Shown: piece after piece, positions 16,770 through 26,344 of the stretch
How positions within the stretch are numbered: position 1 is the first letter of the stretch
Layout of the letters: each line of letters begins with the position of its first letter
Source: Paraburkholderia domus
GTDB taxonomy: Bacteria; Pseudomonadota; Gammaproteobacteria; Burkholderiales; Burkholderiaceae
Direction: 5' to 3'
DNA: 64,000 bases
Assembly (NCBI RefSeq): GCF_905220705.1
Contig: NZ_CAJNAT010000022.1
Span: 1 to 64,000 of the forward strand
The notes under the pieces: model-generated
What the model was told of the DNA's origin: nothing
The model's input: the letters and a program-made list of their open reading frames with translations, nothing else
The model's database searches: none
Made by a program: the position numbers and the translations under genes

Positions 16770-18992
16770 TCACACTTGCATCGTCCCCATCACCTTATCG
16801 AGCGTCACCGGCAGATCGCGCACGCGCACGCCGGTCGCGTGATACACCGCATTCGCAATCGCTGCCAGCACCGCGGTGATGCCGATCTCGCCGATGCCGC
16901 GCACGCCGAGCGAGTTGATGTAGGGATCAGGCTGATCGATGAACGTGATGTCGAACGAACCGATGTCGGCATTCACCGGCACGTGGTATTCGGCGAGATT
17001 CGCGTTGGTGAAGCGACCGTAGCGCGTGTCGAGTGAGCTCTCTTCCTGGAGCGCCGCCCCCACGCCCCACACGATGCCGCCCATCAACTGGCTGCGCGCG
17101 GTCTTCGCGTTCAGCACGCGCCCCACGTCATACACACCGACTACGCGTGGCACGCGAATCGTGCCGAGGTCGGCATCGACATGGACTTCGACGAACACGG
17201 CACCGAACGAGTGAAACGAATACTTCTGCCTCTCGTCGCCGGGTTTGACCGTCGAAGTGGCTTCGATCGGCTTGCCGCCTGAGCGCGCGATGATCGCCGC
17301 GGCCGGATCGCGCTTCGCCGGTTGCGAGCGGCTCATGACCCAGCCATTCTCCACGGTGATGTCGTCGAGCGCGATGCCGTGCACCGGTGAGGCTTCGTCG
17401 GCGAGTGCCAATGCGATCAGCTGGCTGCGCGCCTGGGTCGCGGCATCGCGCACCGCCGGCGAGACGCTCGCTGCCGATTGCGAGCCGCCCGATCCCGGCG
17501 CTCTCGGCAGCGACGAATCGCCGAGCGCGAAGTGGATGTTTTCCGGCGCGAAGCCGAGTGCGTCGGCGGCGACCTGGGTCATGACGGTGTAAGTGCCGGT
17601 GCCGAGATCCTGGGTGCCGGAGGCGACCATTGCGCTGCCGTCCGGCAGAATCCGCGCGACGGCCGCGGCTTCGCTGCGGTTGGCCGGATACGTCGCGGTC
17701 GCCATGCCCGTGCCGATCAGCGTGTTGCCGTTGCGCATCGAACGTGGTGCGGCGGTGCGCCGCGACCAGCCGAATTTTTCCGCACCGATCTGATAGCACT
17801 CGCGCAGGGACTTGCCCGACCACGGCTTGTTTTCCTGCGGATCGGCATCAGCGTAATTCTTTAGACGCAGCGCGAGCGGGTCCATCTTCAACGCCACGGC
17901 GAGTTCGTCCATCGCCGATTCGAGCGCGAACGAACCGGTTGTCTCGCCGGGCGCGCGCATGAAGGTGGGCGTGCCGAGATTCATCGGCACGATCCGGTGC
18001 GTCGTGACCTGATTAGGCACCGTGTACAACATGCGCGTGACCATGCAGCAGGTCTCGGTCCAGTCTTCGAACATTGACGTGTTCGAAATACTGTCGTGGC
18101 GCATCGCCGTCAACGTGCCGTCGTGCCTCGCGGCAAGCGTGAGATGCTGCTCGGTATGTGGGCGCGCGCCGACCGGCCCGAACATCTGCGGCCGCTCGAG
18201 CACGAGCCGCACCGGACGCCCGGTCTGTTTCGCCGCCATCGCGCACAACGACACGTGCGACCAGGACGATCCCTTGCAACCGAAGCCGCCGCCGATAAAC
18301 GGCGAAATCACGCGCACGTCGACGGGTGACATGCCGAACGTTCTGGCGACCGCCTGCGCCGCATTGCTGACGCCTTGCGTCGAGTCGTAGAGCGTGAGTT
18401 GCGGGCCGTCCCAACGCGCCATCGTGGCGTGCGGCTCCATCGGGTTGTGATGCTCGATCGGGGTTGTGTATACGGCGTCGACGTGGACCGTGCCGCTGCG
18501 CATGCCGTCCTCGAAGCTGCCACGCTGGGTGTCGGTGATGCGGCCTTGCGGTCTGTCAGGCGCATGTCCGTTCGGCTTCGCCTGCGCGAAGTCGAGTGTC
18601 GCGGCGCTGCTCTGATAGATGATGCGCAACTGGCGCGCGGCATCGGTGGCATGTTCGAGCGTATCGGCGACCACCACCGCAACCGGTTCGTTGTTGTAGT
18701 GAATCTGGTTGTCCTGCAGCAGAGACAGGCGCCTGCCGGCCGGCGGCGCCAATGCTGGTTTTCCGCCATTCGGCAGGCGCGGCGCGTTCTGATACGTCAT
18801 CACCAGCAGCACGCCTGGCAATGCCTGCGCGCGGCTCGCATCGATCGACGTGATCGTGCCGTGTGCAATCGTACTGGTGACCAGCACCGCATGCGCGAGC
18901 CGTGCCTCGGGGAATTCGGCGGCATAGCGCGCTTCGCCGGTGACTTTCAGCAGACCGTCGATGCGGTCGAGCGGTTGACCGATCAGATTCAT
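16770..18992 (-). CDS. paoC: aldehyde oxidoreductase, molybdenum-binding subunit (PaoC type)
   Basis: 740 residues, the usual length of the large subunit. The substrate/Moco signature FIGGGFGCKGSSW lies about a third of the way in, and the catalytic base is Glu702 in RGIGEIG. It hydroxylates aldehydes to carboxylates using water, passing electrons through the FAD and 2Fe-2S subunits encoded just upstream. No own Tat signal; in PaoABC the small subunit carries it and the complex is exported folded. The start overlaps the stop of the preceding subunit by 4 bp. The nearby MobA-like gene could supply the cofactor. Confidence 0.93.
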   Translation of the reverse strand: MNLIGQPLDRIDGLLKVTGEARYAAEFPEARLAHAVLVTSTIAHGTITSIDASRAQALPGVLLVMTYQNAPRLPNGGKPALAPPAGRRLSLLQDNQIHYNNEPVAVVVADTLEHATDAARQLRIIYQSSAATLDFAQAKPNGHAPDRPQGRITDTQRGSFEDGMRSGTVHVDAVYTTPIEHHNPMEPHATMARWDGPQLTLYDSTQGVSNAAQAVARTFGMSPVDVRVISPFIGGGFGCKGSSWSHVSLCAMAAKQTGRPVRLVLERPQMFGPVGARPHTEQHLTLAARHDGTLTAMRHDSISNTSMFEDWTETCCMVTRMLYTVPNQVTTHRIVPMNLGTPTFMRAPGETTGSFALESAMDELAVALKMDPLALRLKNYADADPQENKPWSGKSLRECYQIGAEKFGWSRRTAAPRSMRNGNTLIGTGMATATYPANRSEAAAVARILPDGSAMVASGTQDLGTGTYTVMTQVAADALGFAPENIHFALGDSSLPRAPGSGGSQSAASVSPAVRDAATQARSQLIALALADEASPVHGIALDDITVENGWVMSRSQPAKRDPAAAIIARSGGKPIEATSTVKPGDERQKYSFHSFGAVFVEVHVDADLGTIRVPRVVGVYDVGRVLNAKTARSQLMGGIVWGVGAALQEESSLDTRYGRFTNANLAEYHVPVNADIGSFDITFIDQPDPYINSLGVRGIGEIGITAVLAAIANAVYHATGVRVRDLPVTLDKVMGTMQV

Positions 18993-19990
18993 GCGACACC
19001 TCCGGCACGGCCCGCGGCCTGGTTCACTGCGCGCACGATCGCGCGTTGCGCGAGTTGCACCTTGAAACGATTGTCGTGCTGCGGTCTGGCATCGCGTAAC
19101 GCGGCGGCAGCGGCGTTGTGCAGCGTCGCCTGTGTGAGCGGCTGGCCGTTGAGCATCTGCTCGGCGACGCTCGCGCGCCAGGGTTTGTGCGCGACGCCAC
19201 CCAACGCGATACGCGCGGTTTTCACGTGGTCGCCGTCCATCTGCAATGCGGCCGCCACCGAGACCAGCGCGAATGCGTAACTGGCCCGGTCACGCACTTT
19301 CAGGTAGTGGGCGTTTGCGCTGAACAAAGGTGGCGGCAAATCGACGGCGGTAATCAACTCACCCGCCTGCAATGTCGTATCGACATCGGGCCGGTCACCG
19401 GGAAGCCGATGAAAGTCGGCAAACTGAATGGTCCGCTCGCCCGCGGGGCCACTGACGCGCACGACGGCGTCGAGCGCGGCGAGCGCCACGCTCATGTCCG
19501 ATGGGTTCACGGCGATGCATTGCGGACTCGCACCGAGAATTGCCTGAGTGCGATTATGGCCTTCGAGCGCTGCGCAACCGCTGCCTGGCATGCGTTTGTT
19601 GCACTGCGTGAAGGCTGTGTCGTAAAAGTAGCCGCAGCGGGTGCGTTGCAACAGATTGCCGCCGACCGTCGCCATATTGCGCAGTTGCGGCGAGGCACCG
19701 GCCAATAATGCTTGCGAGAGCAACGGGTATTGTTCGCGCACCAGCGCGTGATTGGCGGCATCGCTGTTGCGCACCAGGGCGCCGAGGCGGATGCCGCCGT
19801 CCGGCAGCGTGGTGATCGTATCGAGTCCGCTGATGTGCGTGATATCGATGAGCCGCATCGGCCGTGCCACGCCGCCTTTCATCAAGTCGAGCAGGTTGGT
19901 GCCGCCGCCGATGAACACCGCTCCCGGTTGCTGCACCGCGCGTACGGCGCCGGCGACATCGCCGGCGCGTTCGTAAGAGATTGCATCCAT
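18989..19990 (-). CDS. paoB: aldehyde oxidoreductase, FAD-binding subunit (PaoB type)
   Basis: 333 residues from the ATG at 19990 (MDAISYERAG). FAD contacts are FIGGGTNLLDLMKGG near the N-terminus and TVGGNLLQRTRC. A Cys-rich insertion (RCGYFYD...QCNKRMPGSGCAA) matches the extra 4Fe-4S site of PaoB-type subunits. It relays electrons between the 2Fe-2S subunit and the molybdenum subunit. Thirteen bp separate it from the stop of paoA; it overlaps paoC. Confidence 0.92.
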   Translation of the reverse strand: MDAISYERAGDVAGAVRAVQQPGAVFIGGGTNLLDLMKGGVARPMRLIDITHISGLDTITTLPDGGIRLGALVRNSDAANHALVREQYPLLSQALLAGASPQLRNMATVGGNLLQRTRCGYFYDTAFTQCNKRMPGSGCAALEGHNRTQAILGASPQCIAVNPSDMSVALAALDAVVRVSGPAGERTIQFADFHRLPGDRPDVDTTLQAGELITAVDLPPPLFSANAHYLKVRDRASYAFALVSVAAALQMDGDHVKTARIALGGVAHKPWRASVAEQMLNGQPLTQATLHNAAAAALRDARPQHDNRFKVQLAQRAIVRAVNQAAGRAGGVA

Positions 19991-20003
19991 GCTGGTCGCT
20001 CCG

Positions 20004-20750
20004 TCAGGCGTTGCCGCGGCTATCGGTGCCGTTGCTGCCGGCGCTTGCGCTGTTCTGCCCGCCGCCCCCGTGCACCGCGCGCACCGCCGCGACGATATTC
20101 GCATACGCGCCGCAGCGACAAATATTGCCGCTCATGCGTTCGCGGATTTCGTCGTCGGAAAGTTGCGGCGGGCGGCTGCGGACATCGGCGGTCACGGTGC
20201 TGGCCGTGCCGTTACGGAATTCGTTCAGCAGGGCAGTCGCGGAACACAACTGCCCGGGCGTACAGTAGCCGCACTGGAACGCATCGTGTTCGATGAAGGC
20301 CCGTTGCATCGGACTCAGCACGCCGTTGCTTGCGAGTCCTTCAACCGTCGTGATGTTCTCTCCGTCGTGCATTACGGCGAGCGTCAGGCAGGAATTGATG
20401 CGACGGCCGTCGGCGATCACAGTGCATGCGCCGCATTGTCCGCGGTCGCAGCCTTTCTTCGTGCCCATCAGGCCCGCGTACTCGCGCAGCGCATCGAGCA
20501 AGGTCACGCGCGGTTCGAGTTGCAGCGTGTAAGCACGGCCGTTGACGGTCAGCGTGACCGGGCGGGCCGGCACCGGTGCATGGACTTCGGCGGGCGGCGG
20601 CGCGGCCGGGGTTTGTGTTTGTGCGCGCAGATGCGGCGCCGCGCCGACGGCAGCAGCAGCAGCGGCAGCCGATTGCAGAAAGCGGCGGCGCGACGGTTGG
20701 GGTGGGGCGGCGACGTCGCCCGGATCCTGACAGTCATTCTTCGTTGACAT
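20004..20750 (-). CDS. paoA: aldehyde oxidoreductase, 2Fe-2S subunit with Tat signal (PaoA type)
   Basis: 248 residues from the ATG at 20750 (MSTKNDCQD). A twin-arginine signal (SRRRFLQSAAAA...HLRAQ) places the enzyme in the periplasm. Two 2Fe-2S clusters follow: the plant-ferredoxin type (GCDRGQCGACTV...SCLTLA) and the helical type (GYCTPGQLC...NICRCGAY). First gene of the three-gene operon. A 15-bp tandem repeat lies just upstream, in the promoter region. Confidence 0.93.
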   Translation of the reverse strand: MSTKNDCQDPGDVAAPPQPSRRRFLQSAAAAAAAVGAAPHLRAQTQTPAAPPPAEVHAPVPARPVTLTVNGRAYTLQLEPRVTLLDALREYAGLMGTKKGCDRGQCGACTVIADGRRINSCLTLAVMHDGENITTVEGLASNGVLSPMQRAFIEHDAFQCGYCTPGQLCSATALLNEFRNGTASTVTADVRSRPPQLSDDEIRERMSGNICRCGAYANIVAAVRAVHGGGGQNSASAGSNGTDSRGNA

Positions 20751-20791
20751 GACGGTTTGCTGACTCCATTGAAAGGTCAATGCAGGCATGG

Positions 20792-20866
20792 CGACATGCG
20801 GGTAACCGACGTGCGGGTATCCGACGTGCGGGTAACCGACATGCGGGTAACCGACATGCGGGTATC
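20792..20866. repeat. five tandem copies of a 15-bp repeat
   Basis: Unit CGACRTGCGGGTAWC repeated five times without spacers, plus a decayed sixth copy. It begins 40 bp upstream of the paoA start codon, in the spacer 20751-21146. The unit length is a multiple of three, so both strands read as a repetitive five-residue frame; neither frame has a ribosome site or globular features. It could alter promoter geometry or serve as repeated operator half-sites. Nothing else is recognised in the rest of the spacer. Confidence 0.85.
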
Positions 20867-21146
20867 CGATGCGTCGACATCCGAAACGTCGCGGTCTACC
20901 TCATCACAGCAATTTCGGCGCCGTTGCGAATGCAACGATATCTCGACACGCAGCGCAGCTGGATTCACCGTGACCCGGCAGCGAATCAGGGTGAATTGAA
21001 TCGTGGAGAGCGTAGCCAAAAAATGCAGCGGCGCGCGTCAGCTACCGACGTTGCGCTTAACGAATAGGAAAGTAAATACGCGGAAGTGCCTTCTTTCTAG
21101 GTGCAAAAAGAAAGACTGTTTTGCGCGGGACGAGGAGTCCGCTAAA

Positions 21147-21830
21147 TCAGGCGTCGGCCCAGCGGCGCAGCAGATTGTGATAAATACCGGTGAGACTTAC
21201 CACGGTTGCATCGTTCGAACCTTTTTCGGCGGCGAGGCGCTGTACGTCGTTGTCGAGTTGAAACAGCATGGTGCGTTCGCCGTCGTCGCGTACCATGCTC
21301 TGAATCCAGAAAAACGACGCGACCCGCACGCCACGCGTCACCGGGCTCACGTGATGCAGGCTCGAAGCCGGGTAGAGCACCATGTCGCCGGCCGGCAGCT
21401 TCGAGCGATGCACGCCGTAGGTGTCTTCGATGCGGAGTTCGCCGCCGTCGTAGGTATCCGGTTCAGCGAGAAATAGCGTGGCCGACAGATCGCTGCGGAT
21501 ACGGAAGTCGGTGCCGCGCAACTGGCGGATCGCGTTGTCCACATGCGTGCCGAAACCGTCGCCGCCTGCGTAGCGGTTAAAGAGCGGCGGAAAGACTTTC
21601 AGCGGTAATGCCGCGGAAAAGAAGCGCGGATTGCGGCCGAGCGCGTCCTGAATCGCATCGCCCACCGCACGCGCGGCGGGGGATCCTTCGGGCAATTGCT
21701 GGTTGCGCTTGGCCTGCGCCGACTGTTCGCCGGAAGTCGCATTGCCGTCGATCCATGGCGCCGCGTCGAGAACTTTGCGGCATTGCGCGACCTGTTGTTT
21801 GCTGAGTACGCCTTGCAGATGCAGCATCAT
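21147..21830 (-). CDS. piuC: PKHD-type Fe(II)/2-oxoglutarate dioxygenase PiuC
   Basis: 227 residues, full length. The double-stranded beta-helix carries the iron ligands HxD (GTHVDNAI) and a distal His ([12 protein letters not shown]), with Arg in the same segment for 2-oxoglutarate. PiuC/YbiX proteins accompany TonB receptors for catechol siderophores and are iron-regulated; the true substrate is unclear. The start overlaps the stop of the Sel1-repeat gene by 4 bp, so it is the last gene of the receptor operon. Confidence 0.92.
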   Translation of the reverse strand: MMLHLQGVLSKQQVAQCRKVLDAAPWIDGNATSGEQSAQAKRNQQLPEGSPAARAVGDAIQDALGRNPRFFSAALPLKVFPPLFNRYAGGDGFGTHVDNAIRQLRGTDFRIRSDLSATLFLAEPDTYDGGELRIEDTYGVHRSKLPAGDMVLYPASSLHHVSPVTRGVRVASFFWIQSMVRDDGERTMLFQLDNDVQRLAAEKGSNDATVVSLTGIYHNLLRRWADA

Positions 21831-22735
21831 GCGCGTGACTCCTGAACCAGGGGCATCATCGCGCCTGCAGCGGTGCTTGTGTTCTTGCCTGGATCCGTGC
21901 CCGGAACCGCGCTTCTATTCACCCCTTGGTTCATGCCCGGCCCCGAGTTTCCGTGTGTGCCTGGATCCGGGCTCATATTCGCCGCTATGTGCGCGCGTAT
22001 GCCTGCATTCAGGTCTTCAGCCAGTGCACGAAAGGCACCGACCGGAGAAGCGGCAAGCCACGTCTGCATCTTCGCGATGAACGCTGTTGTTGCCGAATGC
22101 GGCACACGTCGCAACCATTCAAGCGCGGCGTCGATCTCGCCGCGCCCCGCCAGTAGCCGGGCATAGTTGAACTGGCCGCGGAAGTCACCGCCCACCGCTG
22201 CGCGCCGGTAATAGTCGAGCGCAATGCTTGCGTCGGCATCGACTTCCCAACCGTCTTCGTAAAAACTGCCGATAAAATTGATCGACTTCACGTGACCCAT
22301 TTCGGCGGCGCGCCGGAACCACTGCAACGCCTGCGCACGATCGCACTCCACACCGTTGCCGAGCGCCAGCGCCGACGCATAGTTATACATGCCCCAGTCG
22401 AGTCCCGCCTGCGCCGCGAGCCGGTACCAGTAGACCGCCACCGGCGCGCACGCGGTGGTTCCCCAACCGTGTTCGTAGCACCGGCCCAACATGTTCATCG
22501 CCATCGGATGATCGTGCCGGGCTGCATGCTTGAACCAGGTCAACGCTTCTTCGGCATTGCGCTCTACGCCGTGACCATCGAGCAGATACTGACCGTACAC
22601 CGCCTGCGCTTCGACGATGCCGTTGTGCGCCGCTGCCGCCACCCATGCGGCGGCTTTGGCGGGCGGCCCGGAGAGAATTGCGGTGAGCTCGTCATGCGAC
22701 ACGCTCGCCAGCGCCTTCAGCGTCACCTGTTCCAT
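21827..22735 (-). CDS. Sel1-repeat (TPR-like) protein
   Basis: 302 residues. Four to five Sel1-like repeats (for example [20 protein letters not shown], then [15 protein letters not shown]) occupy about residues 40-200, forming a helical solenoid for protein contacts. The C-terminal 60 residues are a Gly/Pro/Asn-rich degenerate repeat that looks disordered. No signal peptide. It lies between the TonB receptor (10-bp gap) and piuC (4-bp overlap), an arrangement known in Pseudomonas and Burkholderia; its role there is not established. Confidence 0.88.
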   Translation of the reverse strand: MEQVTLKALASVSHDELTAILSGPPAKAAAWVAAAAHNGIVEAQAVYGQYLLDGHGVERNAEEALTWFKHAARHDHPMAMNMLGRCYEHGWGTTACAPVAVYWYRLAAQAGLDWGMYNYASALALGNGVECDRAQALQWFRRAAEMGHVKSINFIGSFYEDGWEVDADASIALDYYRRAAVGGDFRGQFNYARLLAGRGEIDAALEWLRRVPHSATTAFIAKMQTWLAASPVGAFRALAEDLNAGIRAHIAANMSPDPGTHGNSGPGMNQGVNRSAVPGTDPGKNTSTAAGAMMPLVQESRA

Positions 22736-22745
22736 CGTGCCGTGC

Positions 22746-25007
22746 TTAGTAATGCGCGTTGAGCGTCAGGAAGGCGGAACGGCCGGCTGCGATCGACGCG
22801 TAATGCGCCGGATACGCCTGGTCGTAATACGTCCGGTTGAAGATGTTCTGCACGTTCAGTTGCAGATCGACCTTCTTGTTGATCCGGTACGTCGCCATGC
22901 CGTCGAAACGCCAGTACGACGGCACCGCGCGCAGATTCGCCGTGTCGCCGTACACCTGCGACATGTAGAACGCGCCGCCGCCGATCGTGAACTTCGGCAG
23001 GACGTCGTAGTTGGTCCACAGGCTGATGCTGTTCTTCGGCGTGTTCGGGAACTGATGGCCGTTATCCGAGGTGGTCTTGCCGTTGTCGCGCAACTGGCTC
23101 TTCATGTACGTGTAGCCGCCGAACACTTGCCACTTGTTCGTCAACTGACCGGCCACGCCGAATTCGAAGCCTTGCACGCGCTTGTTGCCGACCATCGCGT
23201 ACTCGTTGTTCGGCAGCGTGACCCGTGCGTTGGTCGTGTCGATCTGGAACAGCGCGCCCGTCAGCGAGAGGTGGTTGTTCAGCACGTTCCACTTGGTGCC
23301 GAGTTCGACGCTGCGGTTTTTCTCCGGGGCGAGTTGATCCGCGTTCGCACCGACACCGCCACGGCCCGGCGTCAACGATTGCGTTTCGCTGCCCTGGCCG
23401 AGCAGGGCGCCGGCCGGCGTCGACGAGGTCGCGATCGACGCATACACGCTGCCGTTCGAAGCCGGTTTGAAGACGAGGCCGAACTGGTAGTTGAACAGCG
23501 TGTCGTCGCGCGAGGTGCGCTTGATGCCGGTGGTAGCCGCGTTGGCCACCGTGTTGCGGAAATCGGTCGAGTAATCGTCGACGCGCAAACCGATGTTGGC
23601 CTGCCAGCGTTTGGTGAGTTCGATCGTATCGAACGCATACAGCGATTTGGTGGTGGTGCGCTGCTCGCTCGGGTCGTTTGCCTGGCTCACCGAACCGGCC
23701 CACGGGTCGTTCGGATTCGGCGACCACAGGCTCGTGCAGTTATAGCCCGACGCCGCGCCGATACCCTTGGTTTTGCAGACTGCGCCGGTCGCCGCTGCTA
23801 CGGCGTATGAATCGTTCACGCTGGTTTCGCGCGACAGTTCGAGGCCGGTGGTGAAGCTGTGCTTCAGGAAACCGGTCTTGAATTCGCCGAACAGCTCGGT
23901 CTGGTTCGCGAGGCTGTAGACGTCGCTGGCACGCGTATTCGCGCGGCGCCACACCATGCCGTTGACGACGTTGCCCTGGCTGTCGTCCGGTTGCGTCCAG
24001 ATGTAGTCCTGGGTGGACTTCGTATAACGCGTGGTGTTGCGGATCGTCAGATTGCTATTGATGTCGTGTTCGATGCGCACCGTGCCGACGTCCGAGGTTG
24101 TCTTGCGGAAGTCGCGGTCGATCAGGCCGTAAAAATTGTGGCGGTCCACATTGGCCGGATAGATCGTGTCGACGTTGGCCGGCTTGTTGGTGGTTGTGTA
24201 GAAGTACGGAATACCGCTGTCGGGCAGATCGTCGGTCGAGAGGTGGTAGTAGCTCGCCGTGACGCGGGTCGGCGTGCCGAGGCCGTAGGTGAACGACGGC
24301 GCGATGCCCCAGCGCTCGTTGTTGACCGCGTCGCGGCCGGGCACGTCGTTGTTGTGGCTCATCACGTTCAGGCGGAAGGCTGCGTGATCGGCCACTTGCC
24401 AGTTGCCGTCGGCGGTGAAGCGGCGATAGCGGTCGGTGCCGAGGCCCGCGTTGCCATCGGCGGAATTGCCCAGATGCGGCGTCTTGGTGATCAGGTTGAT
24501 GCTGCCGCCCGCGCCGCCGCGGCCGCCGTAGGCGCCGTCCGAACCCTTGGTCACTTCGACGCTTTCGATATTGAACACTTCACGGGTGGTCGCGCCGATG
24601 TCGCGCATGCCGTCGACGAAGGTGCTGCCCTGGGCGTCGTAGCCGCGAATAAACGGACGGTCGCCGAGAGGATTGCCGCCTTCGCCGGCACCGAAGGTGA
24701 TGCCCGGCACCGTGCGCAGCGCTTCCGTCAGCGTCGAGGCGCCCGTGCTTTTGATCAACTCCTGCGGAATCACGGTCACCGACTTCGGCGTATCGACCAG
24801 CGGCGCGGTGAATTTGACCGAGGCCGAGTGATCGGTTTTGAAGCCGTCGTCCGACTGGCCTTGTACGGCGATCGGCGCGAGCTGGCTTTCCTTGTCGGGC
24901 GGCGCCGTACCGGCCGTGCCTTGCGCGAGGGCGGGGCCGGCCGCCAACATGCTGCACAACGTCGTGCTGATTTTGCCGAGCTTCGGTTCGTCGGACCGCA
25001 ACTTCAT
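22746..25007 (-). CDS. TonB-dependent siderophore receptor (Fiu/PiuA type)
   Basis: 753 residues from the ATG at 25007 (MKLRSDEPK). Signal peptide ending near GPALAQ, a TonB-box-like region, a plug domain (SVTVIPQELIKSTGASTL; RPFIRGYDAQG), and a 22-strand barrel ending with aromatic FLTLNAHY. It imports ferric catecholate-type siderophores or breakdown products across the outer membrane. First gene of the receptor/Sel1/piuC operon. A Fur-like box lies about 115 bp upstream. Confidence 0.92.
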   Translation of the reverse strand: MKLRSDEPKLGKISTTLCSMLAAGPALAQGTAGTAPPDKESQLAPIAVQGQSDDGFKTDHSASVKFTAPLVDTPKSVTVIPQELIKSTGASTLTEALRTVPGITFGAGEGGNPLGDRPFIRGYDAQGSTFVDGMRDIGATTREVFNIESVEVTKGSDGAYGGRGGAGGSINLITKTPHLGNSADGNAGLGTDRYRRFTADGNWQVADHAAFRLNVMSHNNDVPGRDAVNNERWGIAPSFTYGLGTPTRVTASYYHLSTDDLPDSGIPYFYTTTNKPANVDTIYPANVDRHNFYGLIDRDFRKTTSDVGTVRIEHDINSNLTIRNTTRYTKSTQDYIWTQPDDSQGNVVNGMVWRRANTRASDVYSLANQTELFGEFKTGFLKHSFTTGLELSRETSVNDSYAVAAATGAVCKTKGIGAASGYNCTSLWSPNPNDPWAGSVSQANDPSEQRTTTKSLYAFDTIELTKRWQANIGLRVDDYSTDFRNTVANAATTGIKRTSRDDTLFNYQFGLVFKPASNGSVYASIATSSTPAGALLGQGSETQSLTPGRGGVGANADQLAPEKNRSVELGTKWNVLNNHLSLTGALFQIDTTNARVTLPNNEYAMVGNKRVQGFEFGVAGQLTNKWQVFGGYTYMKSQLRDNGKTTSDNGHQFPNTPKNSISLWTNYDVLPKFTIGGGAFYMSQVYGDTANLRAVPSYWRFDGMATYRINKKVDLQLNVQNIFNRTYYDQAYPAHYASIAAGRSAFLTLNAHY

Positions 25008-25122
25008 TTTTATCCCCGTCGATGAGTGCTGGTGACCGGGTGAACAACGCATTTCTTACCCGGGTATTCCATATTTATTACAAAGTGTTTTCGGCGTGCA
25101 TTCTATGCAATCCGACTGTAAT

Positions 25123-25137
25123 TGAGAAGCGTTCGCA
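25123..25137 (-). promoter_or_regulatory. Fur box-like site
   Basis: TGAGAAGCGTTCGCA differs at two central positions from TGAGAATCATTCGCA, a form common in beta- and gammaproteobacterial Fur boxes. It lies in the 336-bp spacer 25008-25343 upstream of the TonB receptor operon. The same spacer also holds a CGTGCG/CGCACG hairpin near 25260-25280, possibly ending the LysR transcript. Confidence 0.55.
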
Positions 25138-25343
25138 TCAAAAATCTCTAGACACGACATTGGAATTCGCATGCCAATGAATCTGATTGACGGTCGTATC
25201 GACGAAGATGGGCGGGGAAGGGGTGGACTTAGCGACTTGCGGGGGAGTGAATGTAAAGTCGTGCGTGCCGTCGCACGAGCGGCCCTTGCAGCGCGTGATG
25301 CGCCACTTCTGATCAAAGGGCGTGCTGTTCCTCGCTCGATTTC

Positions 25344-26255
25344 TTATCGTGCCGCCAACTCGGCCAGCGTCTCCCGCAGCCACACAAGCGCCGGATCGGC
25401 CTGATTGCGTGGATGCCATCCCGCGTACAACGTGAAGCCGCGCGCGTCGAATGGCAGCGTAAAGAGATCGAGCTGATCGACGTAGCGTGCCGCGAAGCGC
25501 GACGGCAGTGTCGAAACATAGTTGGTTTTCGACAGCAACTCTGGCACCAGGGTGAAGTGCTGGACCGATAACGCGACGTGCCGCTTGCGGCCGAGTTCGT
25601 CGAGGTGCTCGTCCATGAAGCCGTGAAAGCTGCCGCCGCTGGTCGACACCAGGACGTGATCGAGCGTGCAGTAGATGTCGAGATCGAGCGGTGCGGTGCC
25701 GCGCGGATGGCCCTTGCGCTGGACGAACACGAAATGATCGTCATAGAGTTTGCGGGCTTTCATCGACGGCGGAATCATCCGGTCGGAACCGAGCAGCAGG
25801 TCGATCTCGCCGCTTTCGAGCCGCGACGCGGCGGTGGGCTGATCGCCTATTACGAACGCCACGCGCACACCCGGCCCGGCAGAAGTCGGCAAGCACTCCA
25901 TCAGGCGCATGCCGAGCACCACGGTGGCGTTGTCGTGCGCGGCGATCACGAAGCGCCGTGTGTCGGTCAGTGGATCGAAGGCCGACTGGTGGCGCACCAC
26001 CACTTCGAGATTCTTCAACGCTGCATGAAGCGGCGCCATCAGCTCCAGCGCCCGGGCCGTGCGCGTCATGCCGCGGCCGGTTTCGGCGGGCAGCAGCAGC
26101 GGATCGCCGAAGATCTGCCGCAAGCGCGCGAGTTGTGTGGAGACGGCCGGTTGTGTCAGATGCAGCCGCTCGGCCGCACGCGTGACGTTCGACTCGGCGA
26201 GCAGTGCGTCAAGCGAAACCAGCAGATTCAAATCGATGTCGCGTAGATCAACCAT
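25344..26255 (-). CDS. LysR family transcriptional regulator
   Basis: 303 residues from the ATG at 26255 (MVDLRDIDLNLL), which places the winged HTH (VTRAAERLHLTQPAVSTQLA) at the standard position; two in-frame upstream ATGs are less likely. The C-terminal effector domain follows. Divergent from the alcohol-dehydrogenase-like gene at 26345 with a 90-bp shared promoter region, so it probably controls that gene. Effector unknown. Confidence 0.9.
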   Translation of the reverse strand: MVDLRDIDLNLLVSLDALLAESNVTRAAERLHLTQPAVSTQLARLRQIFGDPLLLPAETGRGMTRTARALELMAPLHAALKNLEVVVRHQSAFDPLTDTRRFVIAAHDNATVVLGMRLMECLPTSAGPGVRVAFVIGDQPTAASRLESGEIDLLLGSDRMIPPSMKARKLYDDHFVFVQRKGHPRGTAPLDLDIYCTLDHVLVSTSGGSFHGFMDEHLDELGRKRHVALSVQHFTLVPELLSKTNYVSTLPSRFAARYVDQLDLFTLPFDARGFTLYAGWHPRNQADPALVWLRETLAELAAR

Positions 26256-26344
26256 GTTGATGGGTCGCATATGAGTAATTGATTTCAAGAATACGTACCG
26301 CGCTCCTATAGTTCAACCACCGAAACGAACTGAGGAACATCAAC

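Noticed and set aside
20792-20866. CRISPR array
   Set aside because: Units are only 15 bp and directly adjacent, without spacers, and no cas gene is in the window.
20757-21019. 80-codon frames on both strands over the 15-bp tandem repeat
   Set aside because: The repeat unit is a multiple of three so every frame stays open; no ribosome site, no non-repetitive coding signal.
22617-25025. Two long plus-strand frames (397 and 388 codons)
   Set aside because: Antisense to the Sel1 and TonB receptor genes, which have clear signal peptide, plug and barrel features. The plus frames are Val/Arg/Ala-rich without motifs.
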